Positions 7,779 to 15,949 of a DNA stretch of 64,000 bases are shown one piece after another; positions within the stretch are counted from its first letter, which is position 1, and each line of letters begins with the position of its first letter. The position numbers and the translations under genes were made by a program. The DNA is from CBDFKF01 sp965248765. Lineage in GTDB: Bacteria > Pseudomonadota > Alphaproteobacteria > VGEJ01. The notes below the pieces were generated by a model. It saw nothing but the letters and a program-made list of their open reading frames with translations. It searched no databases and was not told the DNA's origin. The DNA is taken from positions 2,108,001 through 2,172,000 of the forward strand of contig CBDFKF010000004.1 in NCBI GenBank assembly GCA_965248765.1, given 5' to 3'.

Positions 7779-8639
7779 ATGCGATTCGAAGCGCCCGATA
7801 CACTCGATGCGGCGGTTGGCCTGCTCGCGGCGGCCGACGGCGCGGCTAAGGTGCTCGCGGGCGGCACCGACCTATTGGTGCTGCTGCGCTCGGGAATGAT
7901 CAGCCCGGCGCTGATCGTCGATATCAAAAGCATCCCCGAGCTGATGACCATCGCCGCCGAGGACGGCGGCTTTCGCATCGGCGCCGCGGTGCCGGGTGCT
8001 GAGATAACCGAGCACGCTGCGCTCAAGGCCGCATGGCCAGGTGTGGTTGAGGCGATGGACCTGATCGGCTCGACGCAAATTCAGGGCCGCGCGAGCCCCG
8101 GCGGCAACCTCTGCAATGCCTCGCCGGCGGCTGATTGCGTGCCGGCGATGGTCGCGGCCGGCGCGAGCTGCACCGTCGTGGGCCCGGACGGGCGCCGCGA
8201 CGTCGCGGTCGAGGATGTCGGCATCGCGCCCGGCCAGACCTCGCTCGGCAAGGGCGAGATGGTCATCGATTTCCGCCTGCCGGCCCGGCCGCCTCGTTCG
8301 GGCGATGCCTACCTGCGCCTGATCCCGCGAACCGAGATGGACATCGCGGTGGTCGGCGCCGGGGTAAGCGTGACCCTCGATGAGAGCGGCGTCTGCACCG
8401 CTGCCCGGGTGAGCCTCGGTGCGGTGGCGCCGCGCGTGATGCTGGTGCCCGAGGCCGGTGCGGCGCTGGTTGGCAACCGCCTTGATGAGGCGACGCTTGG
8501 GCAGTTGGATGCAGCGGCGCGGGCCGCCTGCGCGCCGATTGACGACAAGCGCGGTACTGTCGTGTACCGGACCAAGATCGCTGGTGTTTTGGCCCGTCGG
8601 GCCGCGACGCTCGCGTTCGAGCGGGCAGGAAAAGAGTGA
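7779..8639 (+). CDS. Molybdenum hydroxylase FAD-binding subunit (CoxM type)
   Basis: FAD-binding medium subunit of a xanthine-dehydrogenase-family enzyme, relaying electrons from the [2Fe-2S] subunit to FAD and an acceptor. The ~286-residue protein opens with MRFEAPDTLDAAVGLLA, has the FAD pyrophosphate loop VLAGGTDLL near residue 27 and the second FAD motif SPGGNLCNASPAAD near residue 107. The start at 7779 is chosen because GGAGAGG lies about 10 nt upstream and homologues begin at this MxFxxP; the frame is open further upstream without support. It is the first of three overlapping genes (M, S, L). Confidence 0.9.
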   Translation: MRFEAPDTLDAAVGLLAAADGAAKVLAGGTDLLVLLRSGMISPALIVDIKSIPELMTIAAEDGGFRIGAAVPGAEITEHAALKAAWPGVVEAMDLIGSTQIQGRASPGGNLCNASPAADCVPAMVAAGASCTVVGPDGRRDVAVEDVGIAPGQTSLGKGEMVIDFRLPARPPRSGDAYLRLIPRTEMDIAVVGAGVSVTLDESGVCTAARVSLGAVAPRVMLVPEAGAALVGNRLDEATLGQLDAAARAACAPIDDKRGTVVYRTKIAGVLARRAATLAFERAGKE

Positions 8640-9121
8640 TGGCGAAGTACCACGTATCGACCACCGTCAACGGCGAGCCGGTAGAGTTCCTGTGTGAGCC
8701 GCAGCAGACGCTTCTCGATGTCCTGCGCGATGAGTTGGACCTCACCGGCAGCAAAGAGGGCTGCTCGTCGGGGGACTGCGGGGCGTGTAGTGTGATGCTC
8801 GCGGGGCGGCTGGTGTGCGCCTGCCTCGTGCTCGCCGCCGAGGCCGAGGGCCGGGCGGTTGAGACCATCGAGGGCATGGCCAAGGGCGATCACCTGCACC
8901 CGCTGCAGCAGAAATTCCTTGAGGAGGCGGCGCTGCAGTGCGGCATCTGCACGCCGGGCTTTCTGGTCGCGGCCAAGGCGCTGTTGGACCGCAACCTCAA
9001 TCCCACCGAAACGGAAGTGCGCTATTGGCTGGCCGGCAACCTCTGCCGATGCACCGGCTATGACAAGATCATTCGTGCGGTGATGCTGACCGCGGCCGAG
9101 ATGCGAGGAGAACAGGCATGA
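8639..9121 (+). CDS. Molybdenum hydroxylase [2Fe-2S] subunit (CoxS type)
   Basis: The ~160-residue small subunit carries two [2Fe-2S] clusters: a plant-ferredoxin-type site with C42, C47, C50 and C62 (GCSSGDCGAC...C) and an alpha-helical site with C101, C104, C136 and C138 (QCGICTPG and NLCRCTG). It moves electrons from the molybdenum centre to FAD. ATG 8639 overlaps the previous stop as TGATG; a GTG three bases upstream is possible. Its stop overlaps the start of the large subunit by 4 bases, so stoichiometric coupled translation is likely. Confidence 0.93.
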   Translation: MAKYHVSTTVNGEPVEFLCEPQQTLLDVLRDELDLTGSKEGCSSGDCGACSVMLAGRLVCACLVLAAEAEGRAVETIEGMAKGDHLHPLQQKFLEEAALQCGICTPGFLVAAKALLDRNLNPTETEVRYWLAGNLCRCTGYDKIIRAVMLTAAEMRGEQA

Positions 9122-11412
9122 GCAAGGGTAATGGAAACGCCGGCGGCAACGGCGCCGGCAACGGATACAAGTGGGTCGGCAAGCGCCCGATCCGTCCCGA
9201 CGGGGTTGATAAGGTGACCGGGCGCGCCCAATTCGGCGCTGATTTCTCGTTGCCCGGCATGATCATCGGCAAGGTGCTGAGAAGCCCCCATGCCCATGCC
9301 CGCATCCGCTCGATCGACACCACCGAAGCCGCGGCGCTGCCCGGCGTCAAGGCGGTGGTGACGGCCGCCGACTTCCCCGAGCTGGCTTCCGAGTTCTCGC
9401 CGGCCGGCGAGGTGCTGGTCAACTTCCGTGATGTTTCCCAGAACGTGATGGCGCGGGAAAAAGCGCTCTACGACGGTCATGCCGTGGCCGCGGTCGCCGC
9501 CACCTCGGCCGCGATCGCCGATCAGGCGCTTGGGTTGATCAAGGTCGACTACGAGGTGCTGCCGCATGTGATCGACGTGGTAGAGGCGATGGAGCCTGAT
9601 GCGCCGGTGCTGCATGAGGACATGTTCACGATCGGCGTCGAGCCAACGCCGACCACGCCCTCGAATATCGCCAAGCGCGTCGAGTACACGCTGGGGGATA
9701 CCGAGGCAGGCTTCAAGGACGCTGAGGTTATCGTCGAGCGCGAGTTCACCACCAAGCCGGTGCACCAGGGCTACATCGAGCCGCACGCGGCGGTGGCCAG
9801 CGCGGCGGAAGACGGCCAGTGCCAGATCTGGTGCTCGACCCAAGGCCAATTCACGGTCCGCACCTTCGTCTGCAAGGTGCTCGGGCTCGAGAACTCGCAG
9901 GTGCGGGTGACCCCTTCCGAGATCGGCGGCGGCTTTGGCGGCAAGACGGTAGTCTATCTCGAGCCGCTGGCGCTCGCACTCTCGCTCAAATGCATGCGCC
10001 CGGTCAAGATGGTGATGAGCCGCACCGAGGTCTTCCGCGCTTCTGGCCCGACCTCGGGCGCCCATATTTGGATCAAGATCGGCGCCACCAAGGACGGGCG
10101 GATCACCGCCGGCGAGGCGGTCCTTAAATACCAGGCCGGCGCCTTCCAGGGCTCGCCGGTGATGCCGGGCAGCATGTGCGCCTACGCGCCCTACGATCTC
10201 GAAAACGTCAAGGTGATTGGCTTCGACGTCGTCACCAATCGGCCCAAGGTCGCGGCCTACCGCGCGCCGGGGGCGCCGATCTCGGAGTTCGGCGTCGAGT
10301 GCGTGCTCGACGAGATCGCCAAGAAGATCGCCATGGACCCGGTCGCCCTGCGCGAGAAGAACGCGGCGAATGAGGGCACGCACGCGGCCTACGGCCCGGT
10401 GTTCGGACCGATCGGCTTTGCCGAGACGCTGCGCCAGGCGAAGGAGCACCCGCATTACCAGGCGCCGCTCGGCCCCAACCAGGGCCGGGGCGTGGCCTCG
10501 GGATTCTGGTTCAACATCGGCGGCGAATCGTGCGCGGCGCTGCACATCAACGAGGACGGCACCGCAACGCTGATCTCGGGCAATCCCGACATCGGCGGCT
10601 CGCGGGCCTCGCTCGCGATGATGGCGGCCGAGGTGCTCGGCATTGACATCGAGCGGGTGCGCCCGATCGTCGGCGACACGAGCTCGATCGGCTACACGTT
10701 CCTCACCGGCGGCAGCCGCGTCACCTTCGCCACCGGCATGGCGGTGATTCAGGCGGCCGAGGACGTCGTGCAGCAACTGCGCGAGCGGGCGGCGAAGATC
10801 TGGGAGATCGACGTCGAGGCGGTGATCTGGGAGGACGGCGAGGCGCGGCCCTCGGGCTCGAACGCCGGTGACTTTGAGCCGCTGTCGCTCGGGGACATCG
10901 CGGCAATGGCCGGCAAGACCGGCGGCCCGATCAACGGCCACACCTCGATCAACGCCCAAGGGGCCGGGCCGTCCTTCGGCACCCATATCTGCGATGTCGA
11001 GGTCGACAAGGAGACCGGCCGGGTCACGGTGCTGCGCTATACCGCGGTCCAGGACGCCGGCAAGGCGGTGCACCCGTCCTACGTCGAGGGCCAGATCCAG
11101 GGCGGCGCGGTGCAGGGCATCGGCTGGGCGCTCAACGAGGAATATATCTACGACGAGAACGGGCGGCTCGAGAACCCCGGCTTTCTCGACTACCGCATTC
11201 CGGTCGCCTCGGATGTGCCGATGATCGATGCGGTGATCGTCGAGGTGCCGAACCCGAAGCATCCCTATGGCGTGCGCGGGGTTGGCGAGGTGCCGATCTG
11301 CCCGCCGATGGCGGCCGTCGCCAATGCTATCGAGAGCGCGACGGGCCGACGCATGACCGATCTGCCGATCTCGCCGCCGCGGCTGTTGGAGGCGATCGAC
11401 AACGGGGACTAA
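9118..11412 (+). CDS. Molybdenum hydroxylase large subunit (molybdopterin-binding)
   Basis: Catalytic subunit, 764 residues, binding the molybdenum-pterin cofactor. Order of features: a Gly/Asn-rich N-terminal ~15 residues, the aldehyde oxidase/xanthine dehydrogenase a/b hammerhead domain (PIRPDGVDKVTG...), the pterin-contacting GGGFGGK near residue 270, AYRAPGAP near residue 380, and GVGEVP with the catalytic glutamate at about residue 724. The active-site loop is AYRAPG, not the AYxCSFR of form I carbon monoxide dehydrogenase, so a hydroxylase of an organic substrate (aldehyde, N-heterocycle or aromatic) is more likely than CO oxidation. The operon context does not reveal the substrate. Translational overlap with the small subunit fixes the start. 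Confidence 0.9.
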   Translation: MSKGNGNAGGNGAGNGYKWVGKRPIRPDGVDKVTGRAQFGADFSLPGMIIGKVLRSPHAHARIRSIDTTEAAALPGVKAVVTAADFPELASEFSPAGEVLVNFRDVSQNVMAREKALYDGHAVAAVAATSAAIADQALGLIKVDYEVLPHVIDVVEAMEPDAPVLHEDMFTIGVEPTPTTPSNIAKRVEYTLGDTEAGFKDAEVIVEREFTTKPVHQGYIEPHAAVASAAEDGQCQIWCSTQGQFTVRTFVCKVLGLENSQVRVTPSEIGGGFGGKTVVYLEPLALALSLKCMRPVKMVMSRTEVFRASGPTSGAHIWIKIGATKDGRITAGEAVLKYQAGAFQGSPVMPGSMCAYAPYDLENVKVIGFDVVTNRPKVAAYRAPGAPISEFGVECVLDEIAKKIAMDPVALREKNAANEGTHAAYGPVFGPIGFAETLRQAKEHPHYQAPLGPNQGRGVASGFWFNIGGESCAALHINEDGTATLISGNPDIGGSRASLAMMAAEVLGIDIERVRPIVGDTSSIGYTFLTGGSRVTFATGMAVIQAAEDVVQQLRERAAKIWEIDVEAVIWEDGEARPSGSNAGDFEPLSLGDIAAMAGKTGGPINGHTSINAQGAGPSFGTHICDVEVDKETGRVTVLRYTAVQDAGKAVHPSYVEGQIQGGAVQGIGWALNEEYIYDENGRLENPGFLDYRIPVASDVPMIDAVIVEVPNPKHPYGVRGVGEVPICPPMAAVANAIESATGRRMTDLPISPPRLLEAIDNGD

Positions 11413-11415
11413 CCG

Positions 11416-11664
11416 TTGGCGCGGGTCGTACTCACAAGCGGGGCGAGCCAGCGGTTCACCGGCGGCAAGACCGAGATCGAGGTCGCGGCGGGCGATGTCC
11501 GTGAGCTCCTGCGGGCCCTCGATGCGCTCTATCCGGGCCTCGGCACCGACCTTGGCACCGACACCGCCATCGCCATCGACGGCGAGATCTTTCAGGACCC
11601 CTACCTCGAGCCGATCGCCGCCGACAGCGAGGTCTACTTCCTGCCGCGCATCGGCGGCGGCTGA
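11416..11664 (+). CDS. MoaD/ThiS-family sulfur carrier
   Basis: An 82-residue beta-grasp protein ending in the sequence PRIGGG, the terminal di-glycine required for adenylation and thiocarboxylation in MoaD and ThiS. The central DLGTDTAIAIDGE and EVYFLPRIGGG strands fit the fold. It begins at a TTG three bases after the stop of the hydroxylase large subunit, so it belongs to that operon. A role in cofactor sulfuration or in a dedicated sulfur-transfer step for this enzyme is inferred from position only; no E1-like (MoeB/ThiF) or MoaE partner is adjacent. Confidence 0.8.
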   Translation: MARVVLTSGASQRFTGGKTEIEVAAGDVRELLRALDALYPGLGTDLGTDTAIAIDGEIFQDPYLEPIAADSEVYFLPRIGGG

Positions 11665-11758
11665 CCGCAGCTCTCTTTAGCTGTCCGCGCCATCTCGGCA
11701 CACCGCGTAGCAGTTGCCCATAATAACATTATGTGAATAGGTATTCCGGGTTGGTGAA

Positions 11759-11793
11759 ATGTTCCTAGAGATGCCCATATTCATGAGGAACAT
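11759..11793 (+). promoter_or_regulatory. Hairpin covering the ribosome binding site
   Basis: ATGTTCCT (11759-11766) and AGGAACAT (11786-11793) are perfect eight-base complements with a 19-base loop. The 3' arm contains the AGGA Shine-Dalgarno core of the gene starting at 11799, so the folded RNA would hide it. Confidence 0.4.
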
Positions 11794-11798
11794 GTCCG

Positions 11799-12710
11799 AT
11801 GCTCAAGCCGCTCAGTCGGCGCCAGCTCGATGCCGTACGCGCCGATCCCATCTGCTATGACGGCGACCACCGCGATCACGACGCCTACGTCGCCATGGTC
11901 GGCGGCGAGTATCGCCTCCACTACGACCCCGATCTACACCGCAAGATGGCCGAGCCGAACCGGCCGCGCTTCGATCCCGCAAAGATCAAGTTGAACGGCG
12001 CGGTGGGGCCGCGCGCCAGCGCCAACAACTCTCACGACGAAAAGACGCTGGAAGATGCGTTCGCGGCCTTAAGTGCCTTCGGCTTCGGCTCGCGCGACGA
12101 TCCTCGCGACGGCGGTGACTACGGGGTCGGGCGATCGAACCGGCTGCGCGTCGCCATCCGCGGCTTCCAGCGCGCCAACGGGCTGGAGCCCGACGGCGAG
12201 ATGACGCCGAACGGCCCGACGGCCAACGCCTTGCGCCGCATGCAGGGCGATGCGGACGGCGTATCCCTGCGCCCGAGCCCATTGGTGCCCGGCGGCACCG
12301 ACGGCGAACGGCTACCCGCGACCAGCACCCGACGGATAGACCCTGAGCGCCAGCTCCGGCTCCTCCATGCCGCGCGCACGCTGTCCCCGAAGAGCCAGTC
12401 GGCACCGGCCGACGAGATCATGAACGAGGCCCGGCTCCGCGTTCTCGGGCGCCGGTTCGCCGGCGACAGTCGCGACGAGACTCCGATCGGCGCCAGCGGA
12501 GACGACGTCCTGTCCGGCAGCCGCACCGGCGATGTTCTTGTTGGCAGCAGCGGCAACGATGGCCTTGCCGCCAGCCGGTCGCCTACCCCCGAGCAGTTCG
12601 CGCAGGAGAGCGGCGCGAAGGACGGCGACACGGGATTACGAAAGTTCCCCGGGTTCGATCGCAGCCTCTACGAGCTCCGAGAGGAAAAGAGGAGCCCCAA
12701 CGTGAAGTAG
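11799..12710 (+). CDS. Peptidoglycan-binding-like/RTX-like hypothetical protein
   Basis: A 303-residue hydrophilic protein without signal peptide. Around residues 105-150 the segment RLRVAIRGFQRANGLEPDG...TANALRRM looks like a PG_binding_1 repeat. Around residues 230-255 there is a degenerate calcium-binding RTX run (SGDDVLSGSRTGDVLVGSSG). The reading frame continues past the TAG at 12708-12710 into lysozyme-like sequence in the same frame, so this may be the 5' part of a single ~550-residue gene now split by a stop and two frameshifts (see next entry). The start codon sits behind a hairpin that could mask its ribosome binding site. A cell-wall-active secreted or phage/tail-like enzyme is plausible but unproven. 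Confidence 0.6.
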   Translation: MLKPLSRRQLDAVRADPICYDGDHRDHDAYVAMVGGEYRLHYDPDLHRKMAEPNRPRFDPAKIKLNGAVGPRASANNSHDEKTLEDAFAALSAFGFGSRDDPRDGGDYGVGRSNRLRVAIRGFQRANGLEPDGEMTPNGPTANALRRMQGDADGVSLRPSPLVPGGTDGERLPATSTRRIDPERQLRLLHAARTLSPKSQSAPADEIMNEARLRVLGRRFAGDSRDETPIGASGDDVLSGSRTGDVLVGSSGNDGLAASRSPTPEQFAQESGAKDGDTGLRKFPGFDRSLYELREEKRSPNVK

Positions 12711-13452
12711 TTTCTTCGCCACCCCAAGCCGCAGGCGCAGGTAAGGCCGGACATAGCGGCAAGATTGGACGATGACTTCCGCCTATCGCCGGCGTGGGTC
12801 GAAGGGTTGGCGAGATTAGAGACGGGTGGAGAAAGGAAGGACTCATGCTTTGGGTGGGGCGTCATTCGCGAGGACCCGGATGGCCTCGCGCGTGGTCGGC
12901 TCCAGATGCGCAAACCGGCGATGCGAGACGCCGGCATGATGGACGACCAAGGCAACTTCACCGGCAAGTACGGCATCCGCGGCGAGGACGACTTCATCGA
13001 CAATCCCGCGCCGCACAGGCTGCGGCGTTCAAGGACTACGCGCGAAAGAACGAAAACTACTTGCCCCACTTCGGACTCGATGATTTCATCGGTACGACGA
13101 TCAAGATCGTCGACAAGAGCGACAAAGTGGCAGACACCTTTGTCGTCACGCGTGGGAGCCTGTTGGCAGCAATGCACAGGGGCGTCCGCAACGTTCTCGA
13201 CTATTTCAGTGACCTTCAGGAACACAGTAGACCCGCCGAAGGCGAGTCGTCCGAAGAACGTGAAGAGAAGGGGTGTTGCGGTCTCGTAGCGCGACGTTCC
13301 CGAAGGAAAGCGACTTCGTGAAAGTCGAGGAGTATCTGTACGAAATGCGGGACGTGTGGAGCAACAGACCGCAGGGCGAGTATCCCTGGCAACCACCGCG
13401 GACCGCCGAGGAGGTCAAACGCCTCTGCCGACAAAAGGCGCACGAAAAATGA
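12711..13452 (+). pseudogene. Frameshifted lysozyme-like domain remnant
   Basis: Protein-like sequence runs through three frames in succession. First, in the frame of the upstream gene, WVEGLARLETGG then GRLQMRKPAMRDAGMMD and GKYGIRGEDDFIDNP. Then, after ~13010, a second frame gives AAFKDYARKNENYLPHFGLD and TFVVTRGSLLAAMHRGVRN. From ~13260 a third frame gives RSATFPKESDFVKVEEYLYE and ends PRTAEEVKRLCRQKAHEK at a TGA (13450-13452). The pattern ...ETGG...GRxQM...AGMMD...GKYG..DFLNNPxAQ is that of lysozyme-like or phage-type peptidoglycan hydrolase domains with a possible catalytic Glu in LETGG. At least two indels and one in-frame stop separate it from an intact gene. Either decay or base-calling error can explain this. 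Confidence 0.6.
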
Positions 13453-13592
13453 GCTAGCCGCCGCAGTAGCGTTTTCAGATCAGCTCCGCTGGTTGGAAAA
13501 CAGCGAGTCCTTGGCAGCGCCATTGTTTGGCCCAATTGAGAACATAATCGCCCGCCTATGGTGACGCTGTCGGAAAGGACAGGGGCGGGACG

Positions 13593-13786
13593 ATGCTTAC
13601 GCGGGCAGGCAACGCACTCCTCGACCTGATTTGGCGCTCGACCTATGCGTTTTTTCTTGGGGCAGCGCTGGGTGGCGGAGCGGCGGCGGAGGAACCGAGG
13701 GCGCGATCTCTTGAGTTCGAAGCGTGGACGCCGGACGGGCCCACCGACTTTCTCATGGACTATCTTTACGATCGTCTCGCCGAGAC
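13593..13786 (+). other. Possible 5' fragment of an exported protein, truncated
   Basis: An ATG with a purine-rich leader (GGACAGGGGCGGGACG) opens a frame reading MLTRAGNALLDLIWRSTYAF with a hydrophobic stretch and an Ala-Ala-Ala-Glu cleavage-like site, then FEAWTPDGPTDFLMDYLYDR. IS21-type sequence begins at 13787, so the original gene would be cut there. I do not recognise it, and it may not be coding. Confidence 0.25.
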
Positions 13787-14182
13787 CTCGCCGCCTGCCA
13801 GAAGGGCCTCGGCGTGCGCTTCGCCACAGCCTCCCATCTGGTCCACGAGCTGATCGAGGCGCGCGACGAGAAGAGGCTGCTCCGCCTCCAGGCCCAGCTC
13901 GCCAGGGTCAATCTCCTGATCGTCGACGAGCTCGGCTACGGGCCCCTGTCGCAGACCGGAAGCGAGCTGCTGTTCGACGTCTTCAGCCGGCGCTACGAGA
14001 ACGGCGCCACCATCGTGACCTCAAACCTGCCCTTCCAGGAATGGACGACGGTGTTCGCCAGCGAGCGCCTCACCGGCGCGCTGCTCGACCGCATCACCCA
14101 CCATGGCCATATCCTGGAGATCAACGGCGAGAGCTACCGCCTCAAGCAGAGCCGGTCACGACGCCGGCAACCGTCCGAATAA
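13787..14182 (+). pseudogene. istB: IstB-like ATP-binding helper, N-terminally truncated
   Basis: The reading frame from LAACQKGLGVRFATASHLV to the stop matches the C-terminal ~130 residues of IstB, the AAA+ ATPase that assists IS21 transposase IstA. Walker B is present (LLIVDELGYGPL), as are the sensor TIVTSNLPFQEW, the arginine-finger region ERLTGALLDRITHHGH and the terminal YRLKQSR. Walker A (GxxGxGKS), which normally lies ~30 residues before LAACQKG, is absent because unrelated sequence precedes 13787. The product cannot be a functional ATPase. Confidence 0.85.
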
Positions 14183-14315
14183 CCCCCCGCTTGTCCCCGT
14201 GGGCCCACAGCCCCCTCCCACGTGCGGCCCGCCGCCAGCCGCGCACAGAGGGCGCGTCGACCCGCGCGCGGGTCCCTCCCGTGGACTACGGGGACAAGCT
14301 ACCACCCAGCCCGCA

Positions 14316-14357
14316 GTACATTTTTACGCCGCCGCGCCGGTACATTTTTACGCCGCC
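14316..14357 (+). repeat. Paired IS21 terminal repeats
   Basis: GTACATTTTTACGCCGCC occurs at 14316-14333 and again at 14340-14357, a 24-base period. Multiple internal copies of the terminal sequence are characteristic of IS21-family ends, where the transposase binds. Confidence 0.8.
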
Positions 14358-14364
14358 GTTGACA

Positions 14365-14673
14365 CAGCGCGCCTGGTCGCAGGTCGGCCTCCTCGAAAAC
14401 CGCCTCGACCATGTTCGCGCCATGGAAGCTAGCACCCCGCAGATCCGCGCGATGGAAGTTGGCCCGCGACAGATCGGCTTCCTCGAAGTTGGCCTCCGGC
14501 AGGACGCACTCTCGCAGGTTGATCCCGGCCAATATCGCGTTCTGAAGATTGAGCTTCGGCAACTTGAGCCCCGACAGGTCCTGCCCCCGGAGATCGGCGC
14601 GCTGGCCGCCGCGCTTGCCACCAACAAACTTGATGTGCGCCTTCAGGACGTCCAGTAGCTGCTCCGACCTCAC
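14365..14673 (-). pseudogene. Pentapeptide-repeat protein truncated by IS21 end
   Basis: Starts at GTG 14673 and reads an N-terminal helix (LLDVLKAHIKFVGGKRGG) followed by about twelve A(D/N)LXX pentapeptides: ADLRG, QDLSG, LKLPK, LNLQN, AILAG, INLRE, CVLPE, ANFEE, ADLSR, ANFHR, ADLRG, ASFHG, ANMVE, AVFEE, ADLRP. These build a right-handed quadrilateral beta helix. Coding similarity ends where the IS21-type right end begins, and the frame then runs into IS sequence. No continuation is visible on the far side of the IS remnant. The function of such proteins is rarely known. Confidence 0.75.
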
Positions 14674-14754
14674 GAGCGTTCCCTCACCGCCTCACCTCAT
14701 GTCGCCTTGCGCACCGGTGTTGCGGACTGATCTTGGGGACCCAAAGACCCATGA

Positions 14755-15765
14755 TCAATACACCAGTTCGTCCTCGCCGCCTTGGGCGATCACGATCTCG
14801 CCGGCATCGGCAAGTTCTTTGGCCTTGTTGACCATCCTGAGCTGCGCCTCGTCGACCTCGGAAAGGCGCACCGGTTCCATCGCATCCATATCCTCGTGCA
14901 GGATCTTGCCGGCGCGCTCGGACATGTTGCTGAAGAACAGATCGCGCACGGTCTCCGAGGCGCCCTTGAGCGCCAGCCCAAGGTCGTTCTTCTCGATGTT
15001 ATGCAGCAGCGTCTGCACACTCGAGGGATCGAGGTTCATGAGGTCCTCGAAAGTGAACATCAGGGCCTTGATGCGCTCCGCCGAATCGCGGTTGCGCTCC
15101 TCGAGCGCGGCCATGAAGCGCTGCTCGGTGCCGCGATCGAAGCCGCCGAAGATCTCCGCCATCATCGCGTGCGAATCGACCCGCGAGGTGCGGCTGATAT
15201 TCGCCATGAACTCGTTCCTCAGCGTCTGCTCGATGTTGTCGAGCACCTCCTTTTTCACCGGATCCATGGTCAACATGCGCACGACGACTTCCATCGAGAA
15301 GTCCTCGGGCAGCGAGCCCAGCACCCGCGAGGCGTGGTCGGGTTTCACCTTGGACAAGACCACCGCGACGGTCTGGGGGTACTCGTTCTTGAGGTAGGTC
15401 GCCAGCATCTCCTCGTTGACGTTGCCGAGCTTGTCCCACATCGTGCGGCCGGCCGGGCCGCGCAGCTCCTCCATGATCTCCTTCGCGCGATCCCCGTCCA
15501 GCCCCTTGGCCAACAGCCGCTCGGTCGATTCGAAGGTGCCGGCCACGGCGCCGGTCTGGGACATCATCCCGACGAATTCGCGCAACACCGCCTCGATCAC
15601 CTCGGCATCCACGGTGCCGAGGTTGACCATGTGCTGGGAGATCTCGCGGATCTCAGCATCATCCATCATTCCGAACATGCGCGCGGCGCGCTCATCGCCC
15701 ATGGCGAGCATCATCAGCGCGGCCTTCTGCGGCCCCGTGAGGTCGTCGACGCTGCTGACGGCCAT
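14755..15765 (-). CDS. fliG: Flagellar motor switch protein FliG
   Basis: A C-ring component that couples torque from the stator to rotor switching. The 336-residue protein has FliG N-terminal LTGPQKAALMMLAMGDERAA, the middle-domain helix around EYPQTVAVVLSKVKPDHASRVL (EHPQ-equivalent NEYPQT), and the C-terminal domain with charged torque helix residues in SEVDEAQLRMVNKAKELADAGEI. Length is normal. No other flagellar gene is in the window, which is unusual because fliG generally sits in a fliF-fliG-fliH cluster. Its upstream gap holds hairpin sequences (15855-15890) but no clear sigma28 or sigma54 promoter that I can identify. Confidence 0.95.
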   Translation of the reverse strand: MAVSSVDDLTGPQKAALMMLAMGDERAARMFGMMDDAEIREISQHMVNLGTVDAEVIEAVLREFVGMMSQTGAVAGTFESTERLLAKGLDGDRAKEIMEELRGPAGRTMWDKLGNVNEEMLATYLKNEYPQTVAVVLSKVKPDHASRVLGSLPEDFSMEVVVRMLTMDPVKKEVLDNIEQTLRNEFMANISRTSRVDSHAMMAEIFGGFDRGTEQRFMAALEERNRDSAERIKALMFTFEDLMNLDPSSVQTLLHNIEKNDLGLALKGASETVRDLFFSNMSERAGKILHEDMDAMEPVRLSEVDEAQLRMVNKAKELADAGEIVIAQGGEDELVY

Positions 15766-15854
15766 GTCGTTTCGCTACCTCAGCGCTGGCCTGCAACCGA
15801 CGGCTCTGAAAACGCGCGCCCCTAACCTCGCTCCCGCTCGCCAGCTCTTGATAT

Positions 15855-15890
15855 TTCGGGTTACACCCGAATATTTATGGGGGGTAACCC
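15855..15890. other. Overlapping inverted repeats between P450 and fliG
   Basis: TTCGGGT-TAC-ACCCGAA (15855-15871) forms a seven-base hairpin, and GGGTTAC (15858-15864) can alternatively pair with GTAACCC (15884-15890). On the minus strand these lie after the P450 gene and before fliG. They could act in termination of the first or regulation of the second; no T-run is present. Confidence 0.35.
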
Positions 15891-15949
15891 TATATCTCCG
15901 GGGCGCCACCCCCAAGCCCGCAACCAGGCGGTCGCGGCCGCCATGCCGG

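Larger units (their letters stand above)
13787..14364 (+). mobile_element. IS21-family insertion sequence remnant
   Basis: Contains the 3' two thirds of an istB gene followed by the right terminal region with two identical 18-base repeats. The istA transposase, the 5' part of istB and the left end are missing. The right boundary is placed at 14364 because pentapeptide-repeat coding sequence on the other strand stops there and GTTGACA, a frequent end for this IS21 subgroup, is reached. Confidence 0.7.

Noticed and set aside
9058..11262. Minus-strand 734-codon frame over the molybdenum hydroxylase large subunit
   Set aside because: It is a mirror of the real gene's codon use, rich in Arg/His/Asp, and has no family signature.
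9118..11412. Assignment as carbon monoxide dehydrogenase coxL
   Set aside because: The active-site loop is AYRAPG instead of AYxCSFR, and no CoxD/E/F accessory gene is adjacent.
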